From Gymnothorax reevesii (taxonomy: Eukaryota > Chordata > Actinopteri > Anguilliformes > Muraenidae), in the NCBI GenBank assembly GCA_029721435.1, contig CM056580.1:73743367-73807366 (forward strand): a stretch of DNA of 64,000 nucleotides, given 5' to 3'. A program made the translations under genes and the position numbers. The notes beneath the pieces are model-generated. The model was not told where the DNA came from. It searched no databases and saw only the letters and a list, made by a program, of their open reading frames with translations. Position 1 is the stretch's first letter. Every line of letters begins with the position of its first letter. Of this stretch, positions 10,110 through 23,377 are shown in pieces.

Positions 10110-10274
10110 ATGTCTGATGTTACTAAACCTAAAAGGCCTTGTTATGCTTCTGAAATACGTCGTGACAAAGTCAAAAACAAAACAGGGATCTGTATAGGAC
10201 ATGCCTTTGAAAGATGGAGACAGCTGAAGACCTTTGAAGACCGACGCCGAAGTTGCTCATTTTCTCCTGGGCAG
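10110..10274 (+). pseudogene. Frameshifted exon of a fish transposon-associated protein
   Basis: From the ATG at 10110 the frame gives a basic segment with ICIGHAFERWRQLKT. Immediately after, the peptide makes sense only in another frame, which reads LKTDAEVAHFLLGR. The combined pattern (GxAFxRWRxL, then KTDAEVAxFLL) is one I recognise from many unnamed, repetitive fish proteins. A frameshift therefore lies near 10235. The segment ends at CAG|GTAAGA (10274/10275), a good splice donor. Function is unknown and the copy is broken. Downstream sequence to about 11.58 kb may belong to the same element. Confidence 0.45.
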
Positions 10275-11814
10275 GTAAGATTCAGCTAAGTTTGGCTAAC
10301 TAAATTCTATTTAATATAGGCACGGACATTTCAAATATTCTCTACAGTCAAATAATGTTATGTATGTTTGTTCATGATACGTTAGTGCGCGTGCAGGTGG
10401 GTTATTGAATTGACTAGATAACAATTTGTTTGAGAAATAAAAACTGTGGCTCTTCATTGCCAACATTAGCAATGCATTATTAGTCAGTTTCTCTGGCTTT
10501 ATGCTGAGATGCTGTGAAAACCATTCCAACATTAGCACAGCCATTATGGCAATCTGAAATGTAATTGAGACAGTACATCGGTCAAATGAGTCCTCATTCA
10601 TTCTTTACACATTTTATAGTATAGACTTTAGTGGGCTATCCACACAGAAGAGTGACGAGCAAGTTGACCAATATGACCATTGTTAAAGTTAGTTAGTCAT
10701 TAGTCTAGATCTTTTCTGAATTGAACTGAACACAACCCTGTGAGCGCAAATCATTGGTGATATTGAAACATAGCCATGGTAGCTCCGTGTAGAAGCTGTT
10801 CTTGTTGGATCCGGCAACCTAGCTGGCAACCTCTCATCTGGGAGAGAGGAGGAGGGGATACTGCGCACTGCACTATTTTGAATGTGATTACACTACCAGT
10901 TTTGGCCACAAACTTACATATAGATCCTTTAAGCTCACATATTGAAAATAAATGTGAAACGTATCTTGCATTGTTGTCCATGCATGTTAATCCCAAAATT
11001 TTAAGCAGCAACAGGGTGTAATAGTAGGAACACGCGATCCATCGTTTCTCTTCCCAATGATGCAGGCAGAAGAGATAAATGAGCCACCATCATAGGTCAT
11101 TCCAACTTCATAAGTTTGAATGATCTGACGTAGTTTTATTTTGAAATTCCATTCAAGTTCGCTAATGGTAATAATTTGCAAATGCCCTAGCTAGCCAGCT
11201 AACTCATATTCGTAATGCTTAATATAGATGTAAGTGGTGCAGAAAACATGCCTGAAGCAGCAAAGTAATATGCAACATTAACGCATCATGCAGATATAGG
11301 ACAGAGGCTTCTATATTCCAACACATTAAAGGTGAGGAGAGGAGCTCATTTGATTGGTGAAGATTTGACTCGGCTGTGTTATACCCAAACACAACTTCTC
11401 TCCTCCCTCTTTGCCACTTGCGCCGGCAGGAGGGACCGAGGGGGGACAGAGGAGTACTTACGCCAGGCTGCACCGGGCACGAAATTGAAACATACGCCTG
11501 GACACACCCCGTTGGCACGGTGCTCCCCCCATTTGCCGCGCCTGTGCCTGGTCTACGAATTTAGAGCCCAAAGAATCTTCATGAAAATTCAGCACTGAAA
11601 TTGTGAAATAATAAAAATAATTCTGAGAATTGAAAAATTGTTGGGGCTTAAAACTATACATTTCTGGGATCATAAACGCCTTGACCACAAGTGCAAGTCG
11701 TCTGGCCATTGAATTCTAAATTACCTACTCTCTACGACCCAAATAAGACAGCAAGGCTGGTGGCTCCCCAATGTCAAAGAATGGTGCACTGTCAAATCAT
11801 AAAATAATCATATA
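10275..11814. other. Probable remainder of an unnamed mobile element; no gene
   Basis: Contains the phrase CCGGCAACCTAGCTGGCAACC (10809-10829) and a CpG/GC-rich patch at 11400-11560, both unlike the AT-rich surroundings and typical of decayed fish transposon sequence. No terminal repeats could be matched, and open frames lack recognisable motifs. Confidence 0.3.
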
Positions 11815-12352
11815 CAGTACAGGCCAAAAGTTTGGACACACCTCATTCAATGCGTTTCCTTTATTTTCATGACTATTTACATTGTAGATTCTCACTGAAG
11901 GCATCAAAACTATGAATGAACACGTGGGATTATGTACGTATGTATCAAACAATTGTCCAATAGGGCTGTCAGCTGTGTATCAACCTGACTTCTGCACAAC
12001 ACAACTGATGGTCCCAACCCCATTAATAAGGCAAGAAATTCCACTAATTAACCCTGACAAGGCACACCTGTGAAATAAAAACCATTTCAGGTAACTACCT
12101 CTTGAAGCTCATCAAGAGAATGCCAAGAGTGTGCAAAGCAGAAATCAGAGCAAAGGGTGGCTACTTTGAAGAAACTGGAATATAAGGCATGTTTTCAGCT
12201 ACAGGTATTTCACATTTTTTTGTTAAGTCCATAATTCCACGTGTTCATTCATAGTTTTGATGCCTTCAGTGAGAATCTACTATGTAAATAGTCATGAAAA
12301 TAAAGGAAACGCATTGAATGAGAAGGTGTGTCCAAACTTTTGGCCTGTACTG
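11815..12352. mobile_element. Tc1-derived non-autonomous element with long TIRs
   Basis: The ends CAGTACAGGCCAAAAGTTTG (11815) and its complement (to 12352) are flanked by TA (11813-11814, 12353-12354). The inverted arms extend over 120 bases (for example GAATCTCACTGAAGGCATC-type matches at about 11889 and 12265). The 538-bp body keeps fragments of a transposase 3' end (AGCAAAGGGTGGCTACTTTG at about 12152) but no usable frame. It is a deletion derivative mobilised in trans. Confidence 0.85.
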
Positions 12353-12354
12353 TA

Positions 12355-15300
12355 TTTACCACAAATCAACTTTTGACGCATGAAATTCAATATGAACTAA
12401 TGATTTTCTGGTTGAATTTATCATGAGTTTATCAATATTGGTGCAGTTGGACATGACTGGTCACCAGTAACCTCTCCAAACACAAAACATGCCTTTTCTC
12501 CATGATAAAGTTCAGAGTTTTGTCCATTTTTCTTCAAAGTTTCCCGAGCCAGCACACATACTCGTTAAATGAACTGCTTATTAAATGGTCAGAAGATTCA
12601 CCCTGCAATGAAAAGCTAGTAGTTCCCACTTCTGAGCTCACAACCTTATATAAACACTTTCTACGCCTTATAAGGAACAAGCATAACTCACTAACTCAAT
12701 AATATCTGAAATATACCTCATTTTAACAGTACAGACATTCCTGTATCAGGGAAAATCAGGCAATATATGCTTCCCCAGATTCAACAGAATGGTACAATGA
12801 ACATACCAGGGGGTTTGCCGAAGTTTTTTGAGCAGTTCACATTTTGAACGTGCAAAAACCTCGGCATTTGCTTTTGTTGAATATGGTATGAATTCCAAAA
12901 CAGAAAGCCACATTGAGCAGAATACTACCACAGTAACAGCATACCCTTTCTTCATTGATTCCCTCCTCCAGAAACAGATGTATGCAGTGAAAGGAGCCCT
13001 CCGGTCCTGTTTCATGAGGAATAAATACCATTGACCATGTCCTCACCTCATTTAAATCCCGTAAATGTAACTGAACATTTCAGGCCGGGTTTCGGGAGTT
13101 TTTTTTTTCTATAAATCACGTCATTTTCAGCTACGCAATCGTGCGCAACTTTGAGATGATACAACCTACTTTGCTGATATGCGAAGGCTTGTATACACTT
13201 CTCTTTGTCCAATCAATGTCTTTCAGTCACTGTGGAAAGTTTAAACACTGGGGAAACGAGTCGATCAATACATCGTTACCGGGGAAGCTTCACGAGGGTG
13301 TGATCTATAACTGTGCAGTTATTACGCAGATGAGTATGAGTATATAATTGAGTGATTGGCTATCAACACCAGTACTTAGGTGGATATAAGGGAGCGCTGA
13401 ATTCGTCAATAGAGGTATCTACATGTAAATCCATGGTAGGGAACTGCACGTTTTTGAGATATGATGACTATCATTGATAGCAGAATGAAAAAGTATCAAT
13501 ACCATGTCGAATTTTAGCCTCAGAAAACCGATTTTTCTGAACTACTAATTGGGATGCCATTGGCTCACTATAAGTGGTTGCTACAGAGGACAGCAATTTT
13601 TGTCCGTCACAAGAGATCATTTTTTTGAACTGCTGGATAGATACAATGGGCAAGTATATTGAGTAGTTTGCACACTTAGCTGAGGAGTTTAATTCATGCA
13701 ACTCTGAAAAACAGCGATGGGAGTGAACTCGCCCATATTCTAAACCGCGCTTGAGTTCGGCTTGCTAGTGAATATTTAATAACTGATCCGGGTGTGCCAT
13801 CTAGTGATAGAAAGGTGTAACTGTCTGCATAAATAGAGCAGCTCTATGTCCGCGGGCGGACACATCTGCAGAAAGGGGTTAAAGACATGCCTCCAATACA
13901 CCTATCTGAAGAGTCATGTCTCCCCCCCTACTGCTCAAATAACAATTTGCAAGAGCCATGAGAAAACACTGGCTAACTCTGAGTGTGTATATATTGCGCA
14001 GCAATGAGAAGACTGCAGCTGATGTCTCCCCTGTGTGCAGTGCAGCTGTTATGTACTCTGGGGCCTGTTTGAGCATATGTATGTGCACAGTATGCAAAGT
14101 CTTCAGTGCAAAAATAATCAATTAAGTTCTCTAACCACTTATCAAAATTTAAATGAACCTAAAGCTCCTTTCGCAGGTCAGGTTACTATAGTGAGAGGCT
14201 CATAGTCCCACTGGGGGGAAAGTCCAATAATTTTAGTGGTACAGAAACTGTTTGGAGACTCTTGGCTAATGTTTCTCATGTATCAGTTGGTTTACCTTGT
14301 GCTTGACAGCTTTGCAGTGTTGTGATCTGGCTGGTTTTATTATGCTATTATGTTATGTCAACATCAGCATATCAAATGACGTTAATTTATCTTACGTGAT
14401 TAATGTGTCAGAGCGATAAAATGGCTCTGATGCAAAAGAAGAGGGGGGACCTGAAGGCTGAGTTGGCTCTAGGCCACTGAAAATCTCGATACCACCCTAC
14501 TACTAAGAAGTTTTTCCTCGCTGCTGTCACCCTGGGAGTTCAAGCCCTGTCCTCACTCAGTTCGACTGCTATTTAGCTTAGGCTTTTAAGTTCACCATTT
14601 TCTAGGCCTCTCTGTAAGCCGGTGTATCAATCCAGACCAGAGTAAAGCTAGACATTTATCCATTTGTCTAGCCCTAGCTATGGAGAAAAAAATGGAGCAC
14701 GGGTATAGGACGTGTTTTATTTGTGATGAGGCTTTGCAGTTTCACAAATACGATGGATCTGAAGATGGTCTGTCTTCACGCTAACTGGACACAGTCGACC
14801 TTTTATTAAACTATAAGTTGAATTGCTATTTAGTATCATTTGGAAAGTAGAAACCTAAATTAGCATATTGGAAAACGGGAGCATTAAGCTTTTGATTTTG
14901 AGATGACTTGAAATTATAGAGTCAAAATACTTACCTTAATAATTGTGTCTTGTAATAGTACTCTTTCTGCCCGCTTGTCAGGCTTTCAAGTTTGTGTTTC
15001 CATTTCTGCCATATTTTCTTCTATTTTTTCTGCTAACATTAGTGTCACTTGAAGGTTTCAATGAATTAAATCCCACTTGATTACCCAGACATGTATCCTG
15101 GCAATTCAGTTTCTAATGGCAAAACTACAAACAACACAGAACAACCCTTTTTGAACAACGCAGGACAGCTTTAGTTGACTGAGGTTCTTGTGAAGCATTA
15201 TCAGACAGGCCGGGACCCCCTTGGAGGCCGAGGTCCAGGGTAACAGCCCCTAAGCCCATTGGTATGATGCGCAATCCTAATAATAAAAAACCTTACGCCG

Positions 15301-15689
15301 AACCTCCAAAATGAGTGAATCTAACTGCCTGCTGTTAGCGCTGGAGAAATGATAAGCGAAGGGAAAGAAGAAGACTAGAGAATGGTCAGGACGAGGTTGG
15401 GGTGGTATAGCCAGTGGTTTGAAGACGGATGAACCACAAATCGCGAGAGGGTGTGGAATGCATATGGCTCATTGGCTCATTGATGCACAAGAGTCATGAA
15501 AGCTATTCTCTCTGGTCTGAACTCATAGAAGGGCTTCTGTATCCACAGTCGCTGAAAATTTTACTGATGGTTACTGAAGGAGAGTGTCATAAAACACAGT
15601 GCATCACACCCTGCTGCATATTTAGTCCTGCTATTTGTAGCTGTATTCTGGTCAGAGTCCCCATTCTTACCTCTGTCCACGGTTAAACG
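12355..15689. other. No gene recognised; possible old elements
   Basis: Mostly AT-rich. A stretch ending at about 13880 in CGGGCGGACAC...GGGGTTAA resembles the TTAA-bordered end of a decayed transposon, but no matching second end was found. Around 15180-15420 a patch (ACAGGCCGGGACC...; GAAAGAAGAAGACTAGAG) resembles coding DNA of a decayed element, with stops in every frame. The rest shows nothing. Confidence 0.35.
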
Positions 15690-15960
15690 CTCCTATAATG
15701 GGCACATAAGCGTCAGAACTGGGCCTTGAAGCAATGGAAAAAGGTTGCCTGGTCTGATGAATCTCATTTTCTTTGACATCTCAAACATCAATTGGGTACA
15801 GGTATGCTGTTCATAAGGTGAGAAGATGGCACCAGAATGCACTGTGGGAAGAAATCAAGTTGGTGGAGGGAGTGTATCGCTCTGGAAGATGTATTGCTGG
15901 GTATAAATACCTGGGCCTGGGCATTTATGTGGACGTCAAACAGACTGAGCTGTTTTGGCT
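15690..15960 (+). pseudogene. Tc1-like transposase fragment
   Basis: In order this holds CGTCAGAACTGGGCCTTGAA, GGTTGCCTGGTCTGATGAAT (the WSDE segment around the first catalytic Asp), AGATGGCACCAGAATGCACT, then GGTGGAGGGAGTGT and TGGGCATTTATGTGGACGT. This is the order of the central transposase region in a common fish Tc1 family. Frameshifts and stops interrupt it, and both ends of the element are missing. The fragment is on the plus strand. It can be identified by nucleotide phrases only; no continuous protein survives. Confidence 0.6.
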
Positions 15961-16759
15961 GTATGCAGAGGAAGAACAGCATATCAGGCAGGTGGCCGCA
16001 GTGTTTTGGCTCATCGGTGTATACGAAAGACAAGACAGCTAATTTTGTACTTGGCAAATGGACAAATGTTTCTATCTAATTCCAAACATTTGTTCTTTTA
16101 GTCCAACTGGGAGGTGTAAATCCTGCCCTTTCCCATTTAGTAGACATTATTTACCCGAGGGAAGACACTAGGATGTCTGTGATAATGCCCTCTCTTAGGA
16201 TGAATGTCATCTGCCTTCACAATTATCTCTCAACCTTTGTCTCTGTGGGTCTATATAAACTTTATTTCTGTTTACTTCCTGAGTAGAAAAAAAAGAACAA
16301 AAATGTTCAGCATATCTGATGTATGGCCTCTTAAGGGTATTATTTACTTTTTTATTCTGAAACAAAATACACATAAGGCTCTCACTCACATAAAATTCAA
16401 CTTTTTAGGCACTTTTAAAAAGACATTAGCTATCCTGAGTTCTACAACATCATATTGACATCAGATATTTGAAAACTACCTTATTTTGGAGATAATGTGC
16501 AATCAGATTCAGAGAGGAGTATTTTTCCTTATAATGTGAAGATATTGTTTTGGAACAAAGCTCTTTGTGTCCATAGTACTTCAGTGTCAATGTCTTTGGC
16601 CTGCTGCGGCCAGAAAAATTGCTCAGCTGACTGAATTGCCCGCTGACTGTGCTGACATTCCCTTTGCACAGGACTGAGTTCTCCTCATGATACCATTTTC
16701 CTCCCATACTTTAAGGAGATGTATGGTAGGCTGATTGCAAAATGTAAATTTGAAATGAA
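15961..16759. other. No gene recognised
   Basis: AT-rich intergenic sequence; no repeat end, exon or RNA recognised. Confidence 0.5.
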
Positions 16760-16890
16760 AGAGTGAGTGAGTGGGCAGCGTGTGCCTTGCATTGGATTGG
16801 CACTCCCTCCATGGCATTTTTCTGCCCCAAATCCCAATTACCCCAACCTGGCATGAGCAGGTTAGATGAAAGATGGATGGGATAGTGGCT
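16760..16890 (+). repeat. LINE-type 3' tail relic
   Basis: The phrases GTGTGCCTTGCATTGGATTGG, TTCTGCCCCAAATCCC and GCAGGTTAGATGAAAGATGG follow the order of the widespread fish repeat that reads roughly 'tgtgccctgcgatggactgg ... ggttagaaaatggatgg'. That repeat ends in a GGAT-type tail. The copy is old and short. Assignment is from recognised wording, without alignment. Confidence 0.4.
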
Positions 16891-17860
16891 GTACGTTTTC
16901 TTGCACATTTTTCTCCTTTCGCTTCTAATTTTGTTTGTGCAAAGTAGTACCTTTTGTCATCTGCTCTGCATTTGTCACAGTGGCCTTGCTTTCTGTCATC
17001 TGTTATGACGGTTCCTCCATCTTACAGAATTGACAGACAATCTGTGTTTGAAAGCTGTCATTTTTCATCTGTGAACTTCAAATACTGACTCAGTTATTGG
17101 TGAAATTTCTTTTTTCACATCAACTGGGAAGACTAAATATTCAAGGGAGGGTTTTCAATATCCTTTCCGTGGAGGACTAGCACTATCAATTGTGGCTCTA
17201 AGGACCAGTGGGATTTACTAGTGCAGTTTTTCCCTACGTGATGCAGGATGTAATTTCCCATGATCAGATAATGACTAGCAATCAGTCATCATCTAATTTG
17301 AGTTCCCTTGCATTGCACGGCATCCTTTATACTTGGATGTTGTTTAGCAAAGGCAGCGTTGCGTGAAGGGCTCAATATGTCCCTCCAATTTGTCTTTTGG
17401 GTTGCTCTGCGTTTCATGCTTTTTTGAGCAATTTATCAACAAATGAATAATAAACATTCTGACCATGTTTTCATTGGATGTTTTTTAATCTCTATCACTG
17501 TTACTGAAAGGTTGAAGCATCAAATGAGCATTTTACCCTTTTTTGTTTATGTTGTAATATTTTTGCCATTTCTCCATTCAAGTCAATACTATTTTGAGCA
17601 CTTTTCACAGAAGGAGTGTCACAAAGGCATTTTACTGATTAAAAACGGCCACTGCCTGCCTTCAATCCTGAAAAAAGCAAAAGAAGTTAAAAACTCCCAG
17701 TAAGAGAAAAATCTTCAGTGGTGTGAAAAAACTCCCCAGCAGGAAGACATTGCAGGAGGACCCCAGCCGTAGTGGGAGAGCCCATCCCTCACTGACCAGC
17801 CAACTGCAATGCAGTTTGGATTATTAAAGGTGGATAGGAAATGTGTGAATGGCAGAAATA
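16891..17860. other. No gene recognised
   Basis: AT-rich intergenic sequence with no supported feature. Confidence 0.5.
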
Positions 17861-19203
17861 CTGTGCTGTGAAAAAGTATTTGCCCCTTATTTGATATATC
17901 ATATTTTTGCTTATTTGTCATTTTTATGTTTCGGATCATACAACTCATTTTAATAAGAAAAAGAGTAAACAAAAAATGCAGGTTTTACATGATCATATCA
18001 TTTATTGAAGATAAAGAGTTAATGAAAAAAATAAATCAACCATGTGAAAAATAATTGTCCCCTTAAACCTAGTGCCTGGTTGTGCACTCTAGAAGACTTA
18101 TGGAAGCTTCCATGACAGGTCAGGTCATCAGCATACTCAATCATGATGGCAATTGCTCTTTGCAATTGCTAGGTTGTTCCAGATCAGAACTACTCTAGGA
18201 GCTGTCGTGCTAGATTCTCACACCACAAAAGTCTGAATGATTTTATACAGTTATACATTATGAAATTTTGAGGAAAAACCTAGTAAGTCCAAATGGGTCA
18301 AACTAATTTTGTCAAAAAATGGACTAGCTAGGTTTTTTTAGATCAGGGGACCATTGTCCTACTGCGTGACCCAACGTTTTGGGTAAAGAACATAATTCAT
18401 GGTTCCATCAACTATGGCAAGTTGCCCTGGTCTTGAAGCAGCAAAGCATCCATCAAGATGTTTTCAGCAAATGTGAGATTGCGCATTTGTGCTCTTTTTA
18501 GTCAGCAGTAGTTTTCACCTTACAGCTCTCCCATGGATGCCATTCTTGGCCAAACTCTTTCTTATTGTGGAATGGTGAACACTCCCCATTACAGAGGTGA
18601 GTGAGGCCAGCGGTTCTTTAAATGTTAGTCTGGTTTAGTTTGTGACCCCCCGGATGAGTAGAAAACACACTGTTGGAAGAAATTTGGTTGGCTGGCCACT
18701 CCTGGGAAGGTTAACCACTGTTCCACGTTTCCTCCGTTTGTAGATAATGAATCTCACCATCGTTTGCAGAGCCTTCAATATATCTTTGCAATCTCTTCCA
18801 GACTGATAAAAAATTCATCAACTTTGTTTCTTATGTCCTTCCATTTCTGTCAACATTTACTGCTTTTTGCGTACTTCACTTTGCCAGAGAGTTTCATTTA
18901 ATTGAGATTTAGTTTCAAGAGACCTGGCAGTAATTCTGCCTCGATGTGTTTCATAAAATAGAACCAAATTATCAATTAAATTTGTTCAATTGGTTGATTT
19001 AGTAACTAAGAGGGCAATTATTTTTTTTACTTAGGGCCAGGTAGGATAGAATAGTTGTTTCTTCTTCAGAAAATTAAATCATTGAAATACTGCCTCTTGC
19101 GCTGACTCTTTTTATCTTTGTCTGACATAAAAATTAGTTAGGTGATCAGAAACACGAAAGTATGACAAATCAGGAAGGGGGCAAATATTTTTTCACAGCA
19201 CCA
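17861..19203 (-). mobile_element. Decayed Tc1/mariner element, both ends present
   Basis: The left end reads CTGTGCTGTGAAAAAGTATT and the right end is its near complement (AATATTTTTTCACAGCACCA); both are flanked by TA (17859-17860, 19204-19205). Internal wording on the transposase-antisense strand is recognisable: GGCCACTCCTGGGAAGGTTAACCACTGTTCCACG (18692 on), CATTCTTGGCCAAACTCTTTCTTATTG (18540 on), TCTTCCAGACTGATAA (18794 on). The 1343-bp length approaches an autonomous element, but no open transposase frame remains. The copy is old. Confidence 0.75.
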
Positions 19204-19205
19204 TA

Positions 19206-22200
19206 CATATAGTTGGTCATTTATTTCCACATTTATTTCAATGCCTGAAAGAGTCCATCAAAGCTAGTCAACACTCTCACGTCCCAGCAGGCATGTGAAA
19301 CTAAATGTCCTGGCAAAATTGTTTTTTGAAAGATATAAAATCAGTACGCAAGCCATTTTCATTATCATCTGTCACATCAGAGTAAAGTGCTTTATTTCCC
19401 CTTTGGAAATTCAAGCATATTTCTCAGAACATTTTTTTTCTTAATCTCTGCAGAATTTATGAAGATGTTCTTTGGCCATCACCAGATGTGCAGGTCCTTT
19501 ACAAGAGACTCCAGCTCCTCCAGATGACACAGGGATGTGTTTGAAGTGCGGGAGTTTCCCAAAGGCTAACTCCCACTCGTCTGTGCTCCTGTTCACTCTC
19601 ATCTTCTCAGTCACACCTGAGAATGACTCATTCATGGAGGGTGCACTCAGAGGTTTTTTTTTTTTTTTTTCACAGGGCTTTGTGCATATCTGGTTTCAAT
19701 TGTTACATATTATACCTCAGCCAGCGAAAGCCAACACATGCTGTGGGTCTCATCCGGATTTTTGTTTTCTTTTTTTTTTCTTTTTTGTCTTTTTGTCTTG
19801 GAAACCAGTATCTGTAGCTGCACCATTAGCTATGGCGTGGGACTCATCGCCTAAATGGTGTGAAGTCACCAGAAGGCCAGAAATGGGATGACATAGGAGC
19901 AAAATTTCACTGTGACATTTACTTAAACTGGATCCTGTTTCAGTCAGTCGTCTCTGTCAGGACTTTCTTTGCAGGAAAGGTCTCCTTATCAGGCTTGTTA
20001 GCAATAAGTACCTGCATAGGCACACCTGTGTTAGTGGGCCTTTCTTAGCAAGATGCCAGGTGTTCAACTGCCATGGCGCTAGGAAAATTATGTAGCATTG
20101 TGCCCAGCATACTGCTTGAGAAAGAACATGACTTGAATGAGTAGATGGCCTTTGATCGTCAGCCCTAGCAAGCTCTGATTGGACACTAAGAGGAATTTAT
20201 TGCTGCATCTTCACCTGCTCCTTATAGATAAATATGAGCGCAAGGAGTGTTTCATTAATAACAACTGCCAGATATTATGGCCAGGAACTGTTTATTATAC
20301 CGAAGACGCTCTTCAGAGGCAAATAAAAAATACACAACAGGGAACTGAAGATGAAAGGGCGGGCTTCCTTCGCAGCAGAATCACAAATGGAGGATGAGTC
20401 AGATAGCAGATCATTTTTGTTTTCCTTATTTTTTTTTAATCCGACAAGACTAACATCAAAAGTCAAGATGAGGGGGAAAAGGGACAGTGACCAGTAATAG
20501 GCCACGACATCTTGGAGGGGGGATGAGTTATTTAGGATTGCTGCCCAAGTCTGAATGATGCCGCAGATGCAGCACAGACTGGGAGATTAAGGAGCAGCTC
20601 CTGTAATAGTTGCTTTTCTTCCTCCACTGACGCCACTCTCCACGCTGGCAGGAGAGCGATGACTCCCAACACATTGCATGATTCAGAGAATGGGTTGCTA
20701 GGGATCATAACTGGCTTCTCTTCCAGTTTTCATTAAAAGCCCAAACATCATGTGTGCCCAGCTCATACCTCACAGAAAATATCTCAAAAAGATGTACAGC
20801 TCTGAGTTAGTATTTTGCCTCAGATTCTTCCTACCGAATATGAACCCTTTCTTGGACAGTGGATACTGAAGTTATCAAATGCACCCTTCATCCCTATTAG
20901 GCAAAAAGGAAAAGAGTCATGCTACAAATGGTTAAACCATTTCTGTATTTGTCCAACAGTGTACAATACTGTATATCATTCTTACAGACTAGTGTGGTGC
21001 CCATTCAAAAACGTGCCTGATCTGAGCGGGCCGATTGATTGGCCTCTGGTATTGCTGTTTGCTGCTATCTTGAGAATCAGTGAGCTGAGTTACTTCAAAC
21101 TGAACGCACAACTTCGTCATAATTACATCATCATAAATGCTGTGTGCAGTTGATCGGATGAATGGTTGTCAGGAAAATCAAAGGATTGACATACAACCCT
21201 GTTACGGTCCAAACCAGGAATCAAGTGAGGAGTCAGAGTACAATCCAACTGGTAGTTTATTGACTGCTTGTACGGTAATTAGGGGACAGAACCTCTGCGG
21301 AAGAGGAGGGGAAGGAGCCAAAGAATTGGATGGCTGAGTTCAGTGCAGATGTTGTGGACAAAGCTGGGCTGTCAATCACCAGAAAGTGGCTTCCCTGATA
21401 GCTTCCAGGTGGGGTGCACTCATTGCCAGCATTGAACTGTCCCTCAGGAGGGTAACGTAGCTTGAGGGGAACTCGGTTCCAGTCCTGATGACCGTAGAAG
21501 GATTAGGAGCTAGTTCCAAACAAACTGGACAAAGGAACAGACTTCAAAGGGCAAAGACGAACGTGGTCCCAAACTAAGTAAAGAGGAAGACTTTCAGGTA
21601 CTGCTGTCATTAAAGTATAAGTTGCTCTAGACAAAGATGAAGAGATTCTACAAACAATACAGCCTGGTTTCAAGCACAAAGGTAAGTTACAATCCTGCAA
21701 CTTGCAGCACAAAACAGAGGGCTTAAATACCCGTAGCATGGCCATTAGAGAATAACTATGTAAAGAGATGCAGCCAGGGGTTGGCAGACACATAACTTAA
21801 AGAGCATGAAAACCCTTCCATCACTTTTGCTCTGCTTTCGAGCTCTGTTTGAGTACACGCCCAAAACCATTTTGGAGACACCTGTTCCGCCCGGTGGTCC
21901 TTTGTTGCCATGTCACCAAGGTTTGAAAGTAGCCATTTCACGCTGCCTAGCTAAAAATAAGACGGCGCTAGAGGCATCTGATGTCAGCTCAAGAACACAA
22001 ATCAACATGCAGGCAGCGCCTGACGCACATGAAAAGCCATAGTTATATCCCTGAACGCCGAACTGCATTCCGGTGTTGTGATTCTGGTCTTGCCTTGCCA
22101 TTGTTCTGACTGCCTCGTGTGTATTTTGATCTTTGCCTTGTCTGACCATTCTTTAGATATGTGTTTTGTGTATTTGGTTGCTTTTCATTTTATGCATTGT

Positions 22201-22635
22201 CTTACTTTTGATTCTCCATGTTTTACTTATAGCCATAGTTTTATTCCAGTCCATGTTTTGATTTTCCATGCATTGCACTTTGTTTCCCCCTGTCTTGTCT
22301 TTGCTCTTGTCTTTGCTCACAGCCCCAGTACGACATACCACTCCTTCGGTGATTTAATGGTTTCTGGTTTCAATCTTCCTTCCCCATCTCGTTTACTTCC
22401 TTCCCCTTGCTTTTTCTATATTACACACACATAATTTGTTGTTTTTGCTAATTTACTAACCAAGACTAACATTGTATATAAGACTAACTTACTAAAGAGC
22501 ACTCAGGATTGTACAGCTGCACTTACTAATTGATTAACAAGCTCTCAGCACTCGCCCTATTCTAGTCTTCGCCTCTAGTCTCTCCCTAATCTTCGCTGCT
22601 ACATTTCAGTGGAGTCTCCACACCTTCTTATGCTT
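19206..22635. other. No gene recognised
   Basis: Contains T-rich runs at 19655-19672 and 19770-19790. From about 21190 a segment beginning TGTTACGGTCCAAACC has a retroelement-like feel, but no paired terminal repeat or target duplication was found. Open frames here show no domains. Confidence 0.4.
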
Positions 22636-22639
22636 TCCT

Positions 22640-23100
22640 TTCTCTTAGTATCTGTGCACGGTAGAACTCCTTGACCGGAGCTGTATCATTGTCTGTAGGT
22701 TTGTCCCGTGATTCCTGTCCGCGTTTTGGCTTCTGCCAATTTCATGTGATTAAGTTCCACCTAATGTGTGGCAGTCTCACTGCTTCCACCTGTGTTCTGT
22801 TATCATGTGACCTCCCTGAAACGTATATTAGAAGTCTCTTCACAGCGCTGCTTTGTCAGATCGTTCTCTCATGCTTACTTGTGCCACGTTCATTTCGCCT
22901 TGTACCCATTGTGATTATCTTTCTGACTGGACCGTCCTTGACTGTCCATTTTTGCCTACTCCCTGTACTTCGCCGCCTTCTTGTGTTTTGAACCTTTTTT
23001 GTCTGACCCTGATTTTTGTGATTGGTGCCCTGGTTACGATTCTGGATTTCGCCCATTGGATTCTGATTTTGGATTGTGGACTCTGTACTTTTCCCAGATA
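22640..23100 (+). repeat. C/T-rich LTR-like segment
   Basis: A 460-bp pyrimidine-rich stretch with the wording of fish Ty3/gypsy-type LTRs: a CACCTGTGTTCTG phrase, CAGATCGTTCTCTCATGCTTAC, then a chain of CCTTG/GACT/TTTTG blocks such as TTGTCTGACCCTGATTTTTG. No internal retroelement genes, primer-binding site or target duplication could be defined, so it may be part of a decayed or solo LTR. Confidence 0.3.
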
Positions 23101-23377
23101 GCAAAAAGTGATTGAATCATCATTGTGATATTGTCAGGCTGAAGATTGCAATCAACATTGATGTCAGATATAGAAAAAAACATTGAAAGTGCTTACTATG
23201 ATCAACACGGAAATAGCATCGAATTTCCGATCAATTCTGACAATGAATCAACCTTGATGCAACTATGGTACGATCAACATTGAAAGACTGTAGATTTGCA
23301 TCAACACTGATTCAACTATATGTATGTTTCAATGTATAATGCAATGTTATTACGAAAGGGCAATTTCAACACTTTTC

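Noticed and set aside
15773..16079. 89-aa and 80-aa frames around 15.8-16.1 kb
   Set aside because: Part overlaps the decayed Tc1 fragment in a wrong frame; the rest has no motif.
19472..19891. 139-aa plus-strand frame
   Set aside because: Contains long Phe runs from poly-T tracts and no domain; a chance frame.
21190..22060. LTR starting TGTTACGGTCC
   Set aside because: No CA-ended partner, target duplication or second LTR could be located.
22078..23104. Several 80-118 aa frames on both strands
   Set aside because: They come from pyrimidine-rich, LTR-like DNA that lowers stop frequency; biased composition, no motif.
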